Positions 44,364 through 55,541 of a stretch of DNA of 64,000 bases are shown here, in pieces (position 1 is the first letter of the stretch; each line of letters begins with the position of its first letter). The notes under the pieces were generated by a model, which searched no databases, was not told the DNA's origin, and saw only the letters and a list, made by a program, of their open reading frames with translations. Origin of the DNA: Clostridium novyi NT (lineage in GTDB: Bacteria > Bacillota > Clostridia > Clostridiales > Clostridiaceae); assembly GCF_000014125.1 (NCBI RefSeq), contig NC_008593.1:806001-870000 (forward strand), given 5' to 3'. Position numbers and translations under genes: made by a program.

Positions 44364-44960
44364 ATGTCTAATATAACTGGTTTAACCAATAAAATCATTG
44401 AAGATGCAAAAGTGTCTTCTAAAGAAATAATGGATGATGCAAAGAAAAAAGAAAAAATCATAATAGATGAAAAAGTTTCTATAGCAGAAAATGAAAGAAA
44501 ATTAATATTATCTAAGGCAGAAGAAGAGTCAAAAGTAAGGGCTGGAAGAATAATTTCAAATGCAAATTTGCAAGTGAGAGATATGAAACTTTCAGCTAAG
44601 ATAGAAGTTTTAGATAATGTATTTAATGCTGCTGTAGAAGAACTTAGCAGAATGACTGGAGGAGAATTATTAAATTTTATAAAAAATACTATTTTACTAT
44701 TGGATATTGATGGTGATGAAGAAATTATAGTAGGAGAAAATGAGGACAGAGTAACTACTGAATTTATAAATGAAATCAATAAAGAACTAAATGCCAAGGG
44801 TAAACTCGGAAAAATAAAGCTTAGTCAAAAGAGAATTAAAATAAAAGGTGGATATATACTGGCTAAGAATGGTATAGAAATAAATAATACTTTTGAATCA
44901 AGAGTAAAATCTCTAAGAGATGATATGGAAGCAGAAGTTGCGAAAGTTTTATTTAGCTAA
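44364..44960 (+). CDS. ntpE: V-type ATPase subunit E (peripheral stalk)
   Basis: 198 residues, a long N-terminal helix (NKIIEDAKVSSKEIMDDAKK) followed by a compact C-terminal domain (GGYILAKNGIEINNTFESRV), the usual E-subunit layout. Pairs with NtpF in the stator. Start ATG 44364 with a weak upstream site (AGGATG), so it may depend on coupling to ntpK. Confidence 0.93.
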   Translation: MSNITGLTNKIIEDAKVSSKEIMDDAKKKEKIIIDEKVSIAENERKLILSKAEEESKVRAGRIISNANLQVRDMKLSAKIEVLDNVFNAAVEELSRMTGGELLNFIKNTILLLDIDGDEEIIVGENEDRVTTEFINEINKELNAKGKLGKIKLSQKRIKIKGGYILAKNGIEINNTFESRVKSLRDDMEAEVAKVLFS

Positions 44961-44973
44961 AGGAGGATAGCTT

Positions 44974-45975
44974 ATGAGTAACATTGAATATGTTCAGGCT
45001 GTGCCGAGAATAAGAGCAGTTGAAAATAAACTGCTAGATAGAGCTAAAATACAAAGGTTACTAGATAGCACCTCAGCTGATGAAGCTTTTAAAGTATTAC
45101 AAGAAACTGATTATGGGACATTAATGGCAGAGGTGAAGAGACCTGAAGATTATGAAATAGTTCTAAGTAGGGAATTGGTGAGATTATACTCTTTTATGTA
45201 CGAAATAACTCCAGAGAAGAAGCTTATAGATATTATGAGTATAAGATATGATTACCACAATATTAAAGTGTTATTAAAATCAAAAATTTTAGGCAAGGAT
45301 TTTAAAGAAATTTTAATTCCTGTGGGTATTATCGATGTTAATATTTTAACAAAATGGATATTGAATGAAAACTATAATGACATTCCCAAAACAATGAAAG
45401 AGGCAATAGAAAAATCTATGGAAGTCTTTGAAGAAGAAAAAGATCCTCAAAAAATAGATGTTGTACTTGATAACTATATGTATAAGGACATGATGATGAG
45501 AGCTAAAGAAATAAATGATGGTTATCTTTTAAAATTTTTAAAGATGAATATTGATTTAACAAATTTAAAAACTTTATTAAGAGTAAAAAAGCAAGATAAA
45601 TCTAGAAATTTTTTAAAAGAAGTTTTATTAGATAATGGAGAAATAAAAAAACAAGAGTTCATTGAGATGTTTAACTTAAATGTTGAAAATATAGTTAATA
45701 AGTTACAGTACACAGATTATACGGATGTAATAAAGGTTGGTATAGAGGAATACACTGAAAGCAAAAATTTAAAAGTGCTTGAGAAACTCTCAGATAATTT
45801 TATTATGAATTTTATAAAAGATGCAAAATATGTAAGCTTTGGATCAGAGCCATTAATTGCTTATATATTTGCAAAAGAAAATGAAATAAAAATAGTTCGA
45901 ATAATAATGGTTGGAAAACTTAATAACATTGATGCCGATGTAATAAGAGAAAGGCTGCGTGATATTTATGTATAA
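44974..45975 (+). CDS. ntpC: V-type ATPase subunit C (central stalk socket)
   Basis: 333 residues, helical, family marker [20 protein letters not shown] at the N-terminus and [20 protein letters not shown] at the C-terminus. Couples the rotor ring to the central shaft. Start follows AAAGGAGG. Its last 8 bases overlap ntpG. Confidence 0.95.
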   Translation: MSNIEYVQAVPRIRAVENKLLDRAKIQRLLDSTSADEAFKVLQETDYGTLMAEVKRPEDYEIVLSRELVRLYSFMYEITPEKKLIDIMSIRYDYHNIKVLLKSKILGKDFKEILIPVGIIDVNILTKWILNENYNDIPKTMKEAIEKSMEVFEEEKDPQKIDVVLDNYMYKDMMMRAKEINDGYLLKFLKMNIDLTNLKTLLRVKKQDKSRNFLKEVLLDNGEIKKQEFIEMFNLNVENIVNKLQYTDYTDVIKVGIEEYTESKNLKVLEKLSDNFIMNFIKDAKYVSFGSEPLIAYIFAKENEIKIVRIIMVGKLNNIDADVIRERLRDIYV

Positions 45976-46276
45976 GATTGGAGTGGTTGGAGATAAAGAT
46001 TCAGTATTAGCCTTCAAAGCTATAGGAATAGATGTATACCCTGTTATAGAGGAAGAAGAAGCTAGAAAAACTGTAGACAAAATGGCTTTAAATAAATATG
46101 CAGTTATATTTGTTACTGAGCAGGTTGCAAAAGGGATAGAAGAAACTATAGAAAGATATAATAGGGAAACACTTCCCGCAATTATATTGATTCCAAGCAA
46201 TCAAGGTTCTTTAAATATCGGTATACAAAGAATTAAAGATAATGTTGAAAAGGCTATAGGAGTTAATATTTTATAA
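45968..46276 (+). CDS. ntpG: V-type ATPase subunit NtpG (F-type central shaft subunit)
   Basis: 102 residues starting [20 protein letters not shown], the classical F/G-subunit start, with a Rossmann-like fold; binds subunit D in the rotor shaft. I choose ATG 45968 over GTG 45959 by homology of the N-terminus; AAAGG upstream could serve either. Confidence 0.92.
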   Translation: MYKIGVVGDKDSVLAFKAIGIDVYPVIEEEEARKTVDKMALNKYAVIFVTEQVAKGIEETIERYNRETLPAIILIPSNQGSLNIGIQRIKDNVEKAIGVNIL

Positions 46277-46294
46277 GGAAGGAAGGTAGATAAC

Positions 46295-48070
46295 TTGAAG
46301 ACGGGAAGAGTTATAAAGGTTTCAGGACCTTTAGTTATAGCAGAAGGTATGGAAGAGGCTAATATATATGACCTTGTAAAAGTTGGAGAGAAACGTCTTA
46401 TAGGTGAAATAATTGAAATGAGAGGAGATAAAGCTTCTATTCAAGTTTATGAGGAAACTACAGGACTTGGACCTGGAGCACCTGTTGAAACTACAGGAGA
46501 ACCTCTAAGTGTTGAACTAGGACCGGGACTTATAGAATCTATGTTTGACGGTATACAAAGACCTCTTGAAGCAATAGCAAAGAAGGCAGGAAGTTACCTA
46601 ACAAAAGGTATTGAAGTCTTTTCATTAAATAGAGATAAAAAGTGGCACTTTGTACCAAAAGTTAAGCATAGCGATAAAGTAAAGGCAGGAGATATATTAG
46701 GAACTGTTCAAGAAACAGAAGTTGTCAATCATAAAATAATGGTGCCTTACGGCATAGAAGGAGAAGTTATAACTATATTTGAAGGGGATTATACAGTAGA
46801 AGATGTAGTTTGTGAAATAGACACAAAAGATGGTGTTAAAAAAGTTAAACTTATGCAAAAGTGGCCAGTAAGAAAAGGAAGACCATATGCTAAGAAGTTA
46901 AATCCAGAAGCTCCATTAGTTACAGGACAAAGAATAATAGATACATTTTTCCCAGTAGCAAAAGGAGGAGCAGCTGCTGTGCCAGGACCATTTGGAAGTG
47001 GTAAGACAGTAGTTCAACACCAACTTGCTAAATGGGGAGATGCCCAGATTGTTGTATATATAGGCTGTGGAGAACGTGGAAATGAAATGACAGATGTTCT
47101 TAATGAGTTTCCAGAACTTAAAGATCCTAAGACTGGCAAATCAATAATGGAAAGAACAGTTTTAATAGCAAATACTTCTAATATGCCAGTTGCAGCCCGT
47201 GAAGCTTGTATATATACAGGAATCACAATAGCAGAATATTTTAGAGATATGGGATATTCAGTAGCACTTATGGCGGATTCCACTTCACGTTGGGCAGAGG
47301 CATTAAGAGAAATGTCTGGAAGACTTGAAGAAATGCCTGGTGATGAAGGTTACCCAGCTTATTTAGGATCAAGACTTGCTGATTTCTATGAAAGAGCTGG
47401 AAAAGTTGTGTGTTTAGGAGACGATGAAAGAGAAGGTGCCATTACTGCAATAGGTGCTGTATCACCTCCAGGAGGAGATTTATCAGAACCAGTAACTCAA
47501 GCTACACTTAGAATAGTTAAAGTATTCTGGGGACTTGATGCACAACTTGCATATAGAAGACATTTTCCAGCTATAAACTGGCTTAATTCATATTCACTAT
47601 ACCTGGATAGTATAGGAAGGTGGATGGATAGAAATGTTTCAGAAGAATGGGTAGATTTAAGAACAAGAGCTATGACAATACTTCAAGAAGAAGCAAATCT
47701 TGAAGAAATAGTTAGACTTGTTGGTATAGATGCACTTTCCGAAAGTGATAGATTAAAACTTGAAGTTGCAAAATCCATAAGAGAAGACTATTTAATGCAA
47801 AATGCCTTCCATGATGTAGATACTTATTCTTCACTTGAAAAACAATATAAAATGTTAAAACTTGTTCTTTCATTCCAAGATGAGGCTGAGCGTGCTTTAA
47901 AAGCAGGAGTTTATTTAGAAAAGATAACATCTATGGTAGAATTAAGAGATAAAATAGCAAGAGCTAAATTTATTCCAGAAGAAGAAATGGGAAGAATTGA
48001 TGAAATAGGAGAAGAATTAAGAAGAGAGATAGATAAGTTAATAGCGGAAGAAGGTGTAATCAATGCTTAA
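46295..48070 (+). CDS. ntpA: V-type ATPase catalytic subunit A
   Basis: 591 residues. Walker [14 protein letters not shown], the A-subunit-specific insertion between N-domain and core (about 110-190), [20 protein letters not shown], and Walker B region [20 protein letters not shown] with the catalytic GER glutamate. Hydrolyses or makes ATP at the A/B interface. TTG start after AAGGAAGG. Overlaps ntpB by 8 bases. Confidence 0.97.
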   Translation: MKTGRVIKVSGPLVIAEGMEEANIYDLVKVGEKRLIGEIIEMRGDKASIQVYEETTGLGPGAPVETTGEPLSVELGPGLIESMFDGIQRPLEAIAKKAGSYLTKGIEVFSLNRDKKWHFVPKVKHSDKVKAGDILGTVQETEVVNHKIMVPYGIEGEVITIFEGDYTVEDVVCEIDTKDGVKKVKLMQKWPVRKGRPYAKKLNPEAPLVTGQRIIDTFFPVAKGGAAAVPGPFGSGKTVVQHQLAKWGDAQIVVYIGCGERGNEMTDVLNEFPELKDPKTGKSIMERTVLIANTSNMPVAAREACIYTGITIAEYFRDMGYSVALMADSTSRWAEALREMSGRLEEMPGDEGYPAYLGSRLADFYERAGKVVCLGDDEREGAITAIGAVSPPGGDLSEPVTQATLRIVKVFWGLDAQLAYRRHFPAINWLNSYSLYLDSIGRWMDRNVSEEWVDLRTRAMTILQEEANLEEIVRLVGIDALSESDRLKLEVAKSIREDYLMQNAFHDVDTYSSLEKQYKMLKLVLSFQDEAERALKAGVYLEKITSMVELRDKIARAKFIPEEEMGRIDEIGEELRREIDKLIAEEGVINA

Positions 48071-49445
48071 GGAATATAAGACTGTACAAGAAGTAGTTGG
48101 ACCTTTAATGCTAGTTGAAGGAACTAAGGGAGTAACTTATGATGAATTAGTTGAAATAGAACTTCAAACTGGAGAAATAAGACATGGTAGAGTTCTTGAA
48201 ATATCAGAAGATAAAGCTTTGATACAATTGTTTGAAGGTTCTACAGGAATAAATTTAAAAGAAACAAAAACTAGATTTTTAGGAAAACCCTTAGAAGTTG
48301 GATTATCAGAGGATATGCTTGGAAGAGTCTTTGATGGAATGGGAAGACCAAAAGATGGAGGACCTAAAATAATTCCAGAAGAAAGACGTGACATTAATGG
48401 TGAACCTTTAAATCCTTTTGCAAGAGATTATCCGTCAGAATTTATTCAAACAGGAGTATCAGCAATTGATGGACTTAACACTCTAGTTAGAGGACAAAAG
48501 TTACCTGTATTTTCAGGTTCAGGACTTCCACATGCTGAACTTGCAGCACAAATAGCAAGACAGGCAAAAGTTTTAGGATCAGATTCAAAATTCGCAGTTG
48601 TTTTTGCTGCTATGGGAATTACATTTGAAGAAGCTCAATTCTTTATACAAGACTTTACTAAAACAGGTTCAATAGATAGAACAGTTTTATTTATGAATCT
48701 TGCAAATGACCCAGCAGTTGAAAGGATAGCAACTCCAAGAATAGCACTAACTACAGCAGAGTTTCTAGCTTATGAAAAAGGAATGCATGTACTTGTTATA
48801 ATGACAGATATGACAAACTACGCAGAAGCACTTCGTGAAGTTTCAGCTGCAAGAAAAGAAGTTCCAGGAAGACGTGGTTATCCAGGATACTTGTATACTG
48901 ACCTTTCTACATTATATGAAAGAGCAGGAAGAGTAAAAGGAAAACCAGGATCAATTACACAAATACCTATACTTACAATGCCAGAAGATGATAAGACACA
49001 TCCAATTCCTGACCTTACAGGATATATAACAGAAGGACAAATAATATTATCAAGAGAACTTTATAAAAAAGGTATAATGCCACCAATAGATGTACTTCCT
49101 TCTCTTTCAAGACTTAAAGATAAAGGGATTGGAAAGGATAAGACAAGAGAAGATCATGCAGATACAATGAACCAATTATTTGCTGGATATGCCCAAGGTA
49201 AACAAGCAAAAGAACTTGCAGTAATACTTGGAGAATCAGCGTTGTCTGACATAGATAAAGCATATGCAAAATTCGCAGATGCATTTGAAAAAGAATATGT
49301 ATCTCAAGGATTTAACACAAATAGAAGTATAGAAGAAACATTAAACTTAGGTTGGAAACTTCTAAAGATACTTCCAAGAACAGAACTTAAGAGAATTAGA
49401 GATGAATACTTAGAGAAATACTTAGATACAAAAGAGGGTGAGTAA
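48063..49445 (+). CDS. ntpB: V-type ATPase regulatory subunit B
   Basis: 460 residues with the non-catalytic nucleotide site [18 protein letters not shown] (no Walker lysine), [15 protein letters not shown] and [20 protein letters not shown]. Forms the A3B3 ring with NtpA. Start within the end of ntpA, with AAGGTG before it. Confidence 0.97.
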   Translation: MLKEYKTVQEVVGPLMLVEGTKGVTYDELVEIELQTGEIRHGRVLEISEDKALIQLFEGSTGINLKETKTRFLGKPLEVGLSEDMLGRVFDGMGRPKDGGPKIIPEERRDINGEPLNPFARDYPSEFIQTGVSAIDGLNTLVRGQKLPVFSGSGLPHAELAAQIARQAKVLGSDSKFAVVFAAMGITFEEAQFFIQDFTKTGSIDRTVLFMNLANDPAVERIATPRIALTTAEFLAYEKGMHVLVIMTDMTNYAEALREVSAARKEVPGRRGYPGYLYTDLSTLYERAGRVKGKPGSITQIPILTMPEDDKTHPIPDLTGYITEGQIILSRELYKKGIMPPIDVLPSLSRLKDKGIGKDKTREDHADTMNQLFAGYAQGKQAKELAVILGESALSDIDKAYAKFADAFEKEYVSQGFNTNRSIEETLNLGWKLLKILPRTELKRIRDEYLEKYLDTKEGE

Positions 49446-49447
49446 GT

Positions 49448-50098
49448 ATGGCTAGACTTAATGTAAATCCTACTAGAATGGAACTTACAAGGCTAAAAAA
49501 AAGGCTTACTACTGCAACTCGTGGACATAAACTATTAAAAGATAAACAAGATGAACTTATGAGAAGATTCATAGATCTTGTTAAATACAACAATGAGCTT
49601 AGAAAAGATGTAGAAGAAATGATAAAAAATTCTCTTAAGGATTTTGTAATGGCAAGGGCATTAATGTCATCTGAAATATTAGAAGAAGCTATTATGTATC
49701 CAAAGGAAAAAATATCATTGGATGTAAATATAAAAAATATAATGAGTGTAAATGTTCCAGAAATGAAGTTTAAAAGGCTATTAGAAGATGACAATGGAAG
49801 TATATATCCTTATGGTTATTCTAATACATCTGCAGAACTTGATGATGCAATTGAAAAACTTTATAGTATACTTCCAAAACTTTTAGAACTTGCAGAAGTT
49901 GAAAAGTCTACTCAACTTATGGCAGATGAAATTGAAAAAACAAGAAGAAGAGTTAATGCACTTGAATATATGACTATTCCTCAATTAGAAGAAACTATAA
50001 AATATATTCAAATGAAACTTGAAGAAAATGAAAGAGGAGCACTTACAAGACTTATGAAAGTAAAAACTATGCTTGAAAAAGAACAAGAAAGTGTATAA
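49448..50098 (+). CDS. ntpD: V-type ATPase subunit D (central shaft)
   Basis: 216 residues of long helices, family marker [20 protein letters not shown] at the N-terminus and [20 protein letters not shown] near the C-terminus; the rotating axle inside the A3B3 ring. Two bases after ntpB; last gene of the operon, followed by a terminator. Confidence 0.96.
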   Translation: MARLNVNPTRMELTRLKKRLTTATRGHKLLKDKQDELMRRFIDLVKYNNELRKDVEEMIKNSLKDFVMARALMSSEILEEAIMYPKEKISLDVNIKNIMSVNVPEMKFKRLLEDDNGSIYPYGYSNTSAELDDAIEKLYSILPKLLELAEVEKSTQLMADEIEKTRRRVNALEYMTIPQLEETIKYIQMKLEENERGALTRLMKVKTMLEKEQESV

Positions 50099-50119
50099 TA
50101 AACAATATGAAAAGATGTT

Positions 50120-50168
50120 TAGGGATAATCAATATAAAGTTTTAGTATTGGTTATCCCTATTTTATTT
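50120..50168 (+). terminator. Terminator of the V-ATPase operon
   Basis: TAGGGATAATCAATA (50120-50134) pairs with 50146-50160 (one G-T or mismatch), 11-base loop, then TTTTATTT. Confidence 0.88.
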
Positions 50169-50269
50169 AAAGTTATTTATAATGGCTATTTTGGTAGAAA
50201 AAATAAATATAAAAATATATAATGTATTATAGTGAGAATAAAAGTATATATTTTTGAGGAGAGATTTAA

Positions 50270-50746
50270 ATGGCAATAAAGAACATAGTTACAGCAGATA
50301 ATCAATTATTAAGAAGAAAAAGCAGAAGAATAGAAAAGATAGATGATGAAGTACTAGAACTTATACAGGATTTAAAAGATACATTATATTCAGCTGATGG
50401 AGTTGGACTTGCAGCACCTCAAATAGGCGTTTTAAAAAGAGCTTTTATAATAGATTTGAGAGATGGAAATGATCCATTAATATTATTAAATCCTAAAATA
50501 TTAAAAAAGATAGGTAAATATGAAGATGCAGAAGGATGCCTAAGCTATCCAGGATACGAAGGAGTAGTTATACGTCCAAGAAAAGTTATTGTAGCTGGAA
50601 TGAATGAAAAAGGAGAAATGGTACAATATGTAGCTACAGGACTTATGGCAAGAGCTATATGTCACGAAACAGATCATTTAGATGGAGTTTTATATATGGA
50701 TTTAGCTAAGAAAATGTATAAGATACCTACAGAAGAAGAACAATAA
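50270..50746 (+). CDS. def: Peptide deformylase
   Basis: 158 residues. Removes the formyl group from nascent proteins. All three motifs are present: GVGLAAPQIG, EGCLSYPG and CHETDHLDG (HExxH), giving the Cys and two His metal ligands and the catalytic Glu. Start ATG follows GAGGAGAG. Stands alone between two terminators. The acidic LSYPG in place of the common LSvPG is within family range. Confidence 0.96.
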   Translation: MAIKNIVTADNQLLRRKSRRIEKIDDEVLELIQDLKDTLYSADGVGLAAPQIGVLKRAFIIDLRDGNDPLILLNPKILKKIGKYEDAEGCLSYPGYEGVVIRPRKVIVAGMNEKGEMVQYVATGLMARAICHETDHLDGVLYMDLAKKMYKIPTEEEQ

Positions 50747-50777
50747 TTTAAAAATTATAAAGTAATTAATAAGCTTA

Positions 50778-50815
50778 AACAGATGACCTCCAATATGGTT
50801 ATCTGTTCTTATTTT
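50778..50815 (+). terminator. Terminator after def
   Basis: AACAGATGACC (50778-50788) pairs with GGTTATCTGTT (50797-50807), 8-base loop, tail CTTATTTTA. Confidence 0.75.
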
Positions 50816-50825
50816 ACAAAAAATA

Positions 50826-50854
50826 TTTACATGACATTACAGTTAATATATACT
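50826..50854 (+). promoter_or_regulatory. Promoter of the niacin transporter gene
   Basis: TTTACA (50826-50831), exactly 17 bases, TATACT (50849-50854). The -10 element lies inside the 38-bp palindrome, so a bound protein would block RNA polymerase. Confidence 0.65.
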
Positions 50855-50880
50855 ACTGTATATACAGTAGTATATATTAA
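50843..50880. promoter_or_regulatory. Perfect 38-bp palindrome, candidate niacin operator
   Basis: Bases 50843-50861 are the exact reverse complement of 50862-50880; the centre reads ACTACTGTATATACAGTAGT. It covers the -10 element and transcription start and ends at the ribosome binding site. The core TGTATATACA (50857-50866) also occurs before pncB. No T-run follows, so it is not a terminator. Confidence 0.65.
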
Positions 50881-50892
50881 GGGGGAATATTT

Positions 50893-51402
50893 ATGAAAAA
50901 TAGTGTAAAAAAATTAACTTATGGAGCATTGCTTACGGCACTAGCAATAATAATACCAGTATGTTTTGGTGTATTAAAAATACAACTGGGGCCTTTTACA
51001 GCAACAATAGGAGCTCATGTACCAGTATTTTTTTCTATGTTATTTGGTCCGTATATTGCCATTGTAGTTGCGTTAGGATCAGCCTTTGGATTTTTAATTA
51101 CTTCACCACTAGTAGTTGCAGCTAGAGCATTAATGCATGTGTTTGTAGCTTCACTGGGAGCTATATTAATAAAAAGAGGTATGAGTTTGAAAAAGGCTAT
51201 TTTAGTAACAGCTCCATTGCATGGGGTATTAGAAGCAATTGCAGTTATACCCTTTGGATTTACAGTTTATAAGATTTTAGTAGTTGTTGGAATAGGATCT
51301 ATGCTTCATCATATAGCAGATGGAATTGTATTTTTGATTATAGTCGAAGCTATGAAAAAAACAGGAATAAAAAGTTTTAAGAAAGAAACATACTTTCAAT
51401 AA
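50893..51402 (+). CDS. niaX: ECF transporter S component, probable niacin transporter
   Basis: 169 residues, six helices (KLTYGALLTALAIIIPVCFG start). The segment AHVPVFFSMLFGPYIAIVVA and RALMHVFVASLGAILI resemble the NiaX group of energy-coupling-factor substrate proteins, which capture nicotinate and need a shared EcfA/T module encoded elsewhere. Start ATG follows AAGGGGG. The palindrome overlapping its promoter shares its core with that of pncB, supporting the niacin assignment. Another vitamin (for example a pantothenate- or folate-like substrate) cannot be ruled out. Confidence 0.75.
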   Translation: MKNSVKKLTYGALLTALAIIIPVCFGVLKIQLGPFTATIGAHVPVFFSMLFGPYIAIVVALGSAFGFLITSPLVVAARALMHVFVASLGAILIKRGMSLKKAILVTAPLHGVLEAIAVIPFGFTVYKILVVVGIGSMLHHIADGIVFLIIVEAMKKTGIKSFKKETYFQ

Positions 51403-51552
51403 TATACTGGATAATATCTTTCCTTAAATGTGTAAAAAGCAATAATAAGTATTTATTAATAATATGTATATAGTAGTATGGTATAATATATTTAAAATCA
51501 AGATTTACCATATAGTAAACGATACATTATATAGTAAAGGAGAGAGATGTAA

Positions 51553-51891
51553 ATGGAAAAAAGTATGATTTCTATAAGTGAAGAAGATGTAAAAAAAATT
51601 CTATCAGAATTGAAAGAAATTGAAAATCTATCTTCCGATGATGTTATTAAGTTTAAAGTTGATCAATTAATGCAGATGATAGGGGAAATTACTAGCATAG
51701 ATTCAAAAGAAACTTTAGAACAAATTATTTATAATAAAATGAAAGAATCTGCTACGAAAAACAAAGAACTTAATGTTAAATTATATATGCTTTATAGAAA
51801 TTTAAAGGATGGAAGAATATCGCAAAAAGAAGCTAAAGAAGCATATGAGATATATTTGCAAATGTATCCTTATGATACTTTAGTATATTAG
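51553..51891 (+). CDS. Hypothetical helical protein upstream of helD
   Basis: 112 residues, charged and predicted wholly helical (SISEEDVKKILSELKEIENL; KELNVKLYMLYRNLKDGRIS). No membrane segment or cysteine, no family recognised. Start follows AAAGGAGAG. It ends 22 bases before the HelD gene and is likely co-transcribed with it. Confidence 0.7.
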   Translation: MEKSMISISEEDVKKILSELKEIENLSSDDVIKFKVDQLMQMIGEITSIDSKETLEQIIYNKMKESATKNKELNVKLYMLYRNLKDGRISQKEAKEAYEIYLQMYPYDTLVY

Positions 51892-51913
51892 AATTTTATA
51901 TTAGGAAGAACTT

Positions 51914-54199
51914 ATGAGTATAGATAATAAAGAATTGAATAGTGAACAAGAGAAGCTAAAAGAAACAAGAAATTGGATACAAATTCAGATTGATGATATT
52001 GAAAAGGACAAGAAAGAATTAGAAGAAAAATTATTAAAAATACAAAAAGAAAAAAAAGGAAATAAAGTTGAGTTTGAAACGAATTTAAAATTACATGACA
52101 AATTAGTTGAAAACTTTAATAAATATAAAGAAGCAAATGGTGAGCCGTATTTTTCAAGAATTGATTTTAGAGAAAAAAATAAGGATATAGAGAATATATA
52201 TATTGGAAAATTCAGTCTTTATGATCATAAAACTGAAAATGAAAAAGTAGTTGATTGGAGATCGCCTATAGCAGATTTATATTATAGTGGGACAGAAGGA
52301 AAAGTGAGTTACAAAGCTCCTGTGGGGGAGATAGAAGGAGAGCTTTTATTAAAGAGAAAGTTTTTATTTAAAGACGAGAATTTAGTAGATGCTTTTGATG
52401 AAGGTATCAATGAGATAATTTTAAATTCTGGAAAAAGCAATAGTGAAGAAAATGTTCTTATAGATGAATTTTTAAAAATAACTTTAGAAAAAAATGTAGG
52501 AAATAAGTTAAAAGATATTGTAGCAACCATACAGAAGGAGCAAAATGACATTATACGAGCTGATCTTAGAAAACCTATAATAGTTCAGGGGTCAGCAGGT
52601 TCAGGTAAAACTACAATAGCCATGCATAGACTAGCTTATTTGTTATATAGGTATAAAGATAGGATTATGGGGGAAGATGTCATGGTAATAGCTCCCAATA
52701 AATTATTTTTAGATTATATATCTGATATACTTCCAAGTTTAGGTGTGGACGAAGTAAAACAGACTACATTTGAGGATTTTTCCTTAGAATTTTTAAACCT
52801 AAATAATAAGATATATACTAAGGATGAAAAACTTTCTAATATACTTGAATGTGAAGATAAAAACAAAAAGAACTTAATAATGAATGCAAGTAAATTAAAA
52901 GGAAGCTTAATTTTCAAAACTATAATAGACAGATATGTAAAATATTTGGAAAATTCTGATTGCTTTATAGATGATTTAAAAGTTAGAGATTATGTAGTAT
53001 TTAAAAAGACATTTATAAGAAAATTGTATCTAAAAGATTTAAAGTATCTATCACTCAATAAAAGAAAAGAAGAAATAAAAAGATACTTTAATGGAAAAAT
53101 AACAGAAAAAACTAAAATTATACAAGAATATATAGATGAAGATTATAAAAACAAAATAAACAACATTAAAAAAGAAGATTTATTTGAGAAAGATAAAAGA
53201 AACAAAATAATAGAATTATATGATTTAAGAGATAAGGAAAAGGAAACTGTAAGAGAAGAATTAAAAACTTCTATAAAAAACTTTTTTAAGCAATGGGAAA
53301 AACAAGATTTATTAGAAGACTATTATAATTTTATAGAAGATGAAAACCTATTTAATCTTATAACTAGTAATAAAATTCCAAAGGTTTTACATGACCATAT
53401 GATACAGGAGATACATGAAAATAAAAAGAACAGTGTAATTGATAGTGATGATTTAGCTGCCATAATGTATCTAAAATCTAAATTATACGGAATTAACAAA
53501 AAATTTAAACACATCGTTATAGATGAAGCACAAGATTATAGCTTCTTACAAATGGAGGTTATACGAGAGTTTTCAGTAAATAATTCAATGACTATTGTAG
53601 GAGATGTAGGGCAAGGAATTTACTATTATAAGGGAATTGAAGACTGGCAAAAGGTTATTAAAGATATATTTAAAAATGAAGTAAGTTATGTATCTTTAAC
53701 CCAAAGTTATCGTTCAACTATAGAAATTATAGAAGTTGCAAATAAAGTTCTTGAAAAACAAAATAATTCACTAAAGTCAGCAATGCCAGTATTAAGGCAT
53801 GGTATGAAGCCAAAATTTATAAAATATGCTAAAGATGAATGTTTTTGTAATGAAGTGGACTCTATTGTGGATAAATTAAATAGTTTGGGAAAAAATAATA
53901 TATGTATAATAGGAAAAGACATTAAAGAATGTAATCATATTAATGCTATATTAAATAAATTTAGTAAAAATCAGTGGAATATTATACATGACGAAAAGTG
54001 TTTAAATAGCAAAAATAAAATAATACCATCATACATGACAAAAGGTCTAGAATTTGATTGTTCTATAATATATAACTGTAATGATAAAAATTACAGTAAT
54101 CAAGAAATGAATAAAAAGCTTTTATATGTTGCCCTAACAAGAGCTTTGCATTTTGAATATATATTTTATAAAGATAGCATGTGTGAGTTTTTTAATTAG
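51914..54199 (+). CDS. helD: RNA polymerase-recycling helicase-like ATPase HelD
   Basis: 761 residues. Residues 1-70 are the coiled-coil arm (NSEQEKLKETRNWIQIQIDD) that enters the RNA polymerase secondary channel; PYFSRIDFRE and VVDWRSPIADLYYSG are HelD-specific marks. SF1 motor motifs follow: Walker A VQGSAGSGKTTIAMHRLAYL, Walker B HIVIDEAQDYSFLQ, VGDVGQGIYYYKG, LTQSYRSTIEI and LLYVALTRAL. Known HelD removes stalled polymerase from DNA using ATP. Length is normal for the Firmicute class I type. Start ATG with a weak AGGAAG site. Confidence 0.92.
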   Translation: MSIDNKELNSEQEKLKETRNWIQIQIDDIEKDKKELEEKLLKIQKEKKGNKVEFETNLKLHDKLVENFNKYKEANGEPYFSRIDFREKNKDIENIYIGKFSLYDHKTENEKVVDWRSPIADLYYSGTEGKVSYKAPVGEIEGELLLKRKFLFKDENLVDAFDEGINEIILNSGKSNSEENVLIDEFLKITLEKNVGNKLKDIVATIQKEQNDIIRADLRKPIIVQGSAGSGKTTIAMHRLAYLLYRYKDRIMGEDVMVIAPNKLFLDYISDILPSLGVDEVKQTTFEDFSLEFLNLNNKIYTKDEKLSNILECEDKNKKNLIMNASKLKGSLIFKTIIDRYVKYLENSDCFIDDLKVRDYVVFKKTFIRKLYLKDLKYLSLNKRKEEIKRYFNGKITEKTKIIQEYIDEDYKNKINNIKKEDLFEKDKRNKIIELYDLRDKEKETVREELKTSIKNFFKQWEKQDLLEDYYNFIEDENLFNLITSNKIPKVLHDHMIQEIHENKKNSVIDSDDLAAIMYLKSKLYGINKKFKHIVIDEAQDYSFLQMEVIREFSVNNSMTIVGDVGQGIYYYKGIEDWQKVIKDIFKNEVSYVSLTQSYRSTIEIIEVANKVLEKQNNSLKSAMPVLRHGMKPKFIKYAKDECFCNEVDSIVDKLNSLGKNNICIIGKDIKECNHINAILNKFSKNQWNIIHDEKCLNSKNKIIPSYMTKGLEFDCSIIYNCNDKNYSNQEMNKKLLYVALTRALHFEYIFYKDSMCEFFN

Positions 54200-54239
54200 G
54201 GTATTTAAAAGTTAAAAAGCTTTTAGTAAGGAGGACTTT

Positions 54240-55427
54240 ATGAAAAATATAGAGTTAAAAGAAAACATATATTGGGTGGGTGTAAAAGATCCTGGTCTTG
54301 AAGTATTTGACGTTATAATGGAAACAAAAAAAGGTAGCACATATAATTCTTATCTTATAGATGATGAAAAAGTTGTTGTAATAGATAGTGTTAAAAATGG
54401 GTTTTGGGATCAATCTTTAAAAAATATAAAATCAATAATAGGCGATAGAAAAGTAGATTACATAGTGGTTCAACATACAGAATTAGATCATAGTGGTTCT
54501 ATTATTAAATTTTTAGAAGAATATCCTGATGCCACAGTTATAGCAAGTATAGCTGCTTTAAATTATTTAAAAGAAATTTTAAATAGAGATTTTAAAGGAA
54601 AAGCTATAACAGAAGTAAAAGAACTGAACATAGGTAAAAATACACTTAAATTTATTTCTACACCAAATGTTCACTGGCCAGATACTATGGTTACTTATGT
54701 GCCAGAACAACATATACTATTTACTTGTGATGTTACAGGAGCTCATTATTGCAGTGAAGATGGAAGCATTGAAAGCAATATTGAAGATAGTGAATACAGA
54801 CATGAATTTGAATATTATTTTAACTGCATAATGTCACCATTTAAAAAATTTGTTTTAGCTACATTAAATAAAATAAAGGATTTAGATGTTGATATGTTAG
54901 CTCCAAGTCATGGACCTATTCATAAAGGAGAAAATGTAGTTAAGGTTCTTGAAATCTATAGAAACATGGCAACAGAAAAATCTATTGAAAATAATATACA
55001 AATTTTATATGTATCTGCTTATCATAATACAGAGGATATGAGTAAGTATATATGTAACAAATTAAATGAAAAAGGAATAAAAGCAGAATGTCATGATATA
55101 ACAGAAATAGGAATAGATAAATCATTAGAATTAATCAACAATTGTAATGGATTTTTAATAGGTTCTCCTACTATAAATCAAGATGCGGTTGAACCTGTAT
55201 GGAAAGTGTTAACATCTATTTGTGTAATACCTGCAAGAGGAAAAGTAGCAGCAGCTTTTGGATCATATGGATGGAGTGGAGAAGCAGTTCCTATGCTTAC
55301 AGCAAGATTAAAATCTATGAAATTGAAAGTAGTTGACGAAGGATTTAGATTTAAATTTGTTCCAGGAGAAAATGATTTTAAAGAAGCAGATGAATTTATA
55401 GATAAGTTTATTTCTTTACTTAAATAA
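54240..55427 (+). CDS. fprA: Flavodiiron protein (A-type flavoprotein)
   Basis: 395 residues. Residues 1-250 are a metallo-beta-lactamase fold with diiron ligands in HTELDHSGS (H-x-E-x-D-H), the His in PNVHWPDTM, the Asp in [11 protein letters not shown] and the His in PSHGPIHKG. Residues 255-395 are a flavodoxin domain ([24 protein letters not shown]) that binds FMN. The enzyme reduces O2 to water or NO to N2O and protects anaerobes. No rubredoxin domain is fused, so a separate electron donor is needed. ATG follows AAGGAGG. Transcription likely ends at 55458-55500. Confidence 0.96.
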   Translation: MKNIELKENIYWVGVKDPGLEVFDVIMETKKGSTYNSYLIDDEKVVVIDSVKNGFWDQSLKNIKSIIGDRKVDYIVVQHTELDHSGSIIKFLEEYPDATVIASIAALNYLKEILNRDFKGKAITEVKELNIGKNTLKFISTPNVHWPDTMVTYVPEQHILFTCDVTGAHYCSEDGSIESNIEDSEYRHEFEYYFNCIMSPFKKFVLATLNKIKDLDVDMLAPSHGPIHKGENVVKVLEIYRNMATEKSIENNIQILYVSAYHNTEDMSKYICNKLNEKGIKAECHDITEIGIDKSLELINNCNGFLIGSPTINQDAVEPVWKVLTSICVIPARGKVAAAFGSYGWSGEAVPMLTARLKSMKLKVVDEGFRFKFVPGENDFKEADEFIDKFISLLK

Positions 55428-55457
55428 TATGAATAAATAATACTAACATATGTATAA

Positions 55458-55500
55458 TCCCTACAAATAGTATAACACTTTATTTGTGGGGAATTTTATT
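55458..55500 (+). terminator. Terminator after the flavodiiron gene
   Basis: TCCCTACAAATA (55458-55469) pairs with 55481-55492 (one G-T), 11-base loop, then ATTTTATT. Confidence 0.85.
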
Positions 55501-55541
55501 TATGATATACACTCAGTAAGTATGCAATGAATTTCATAAAA

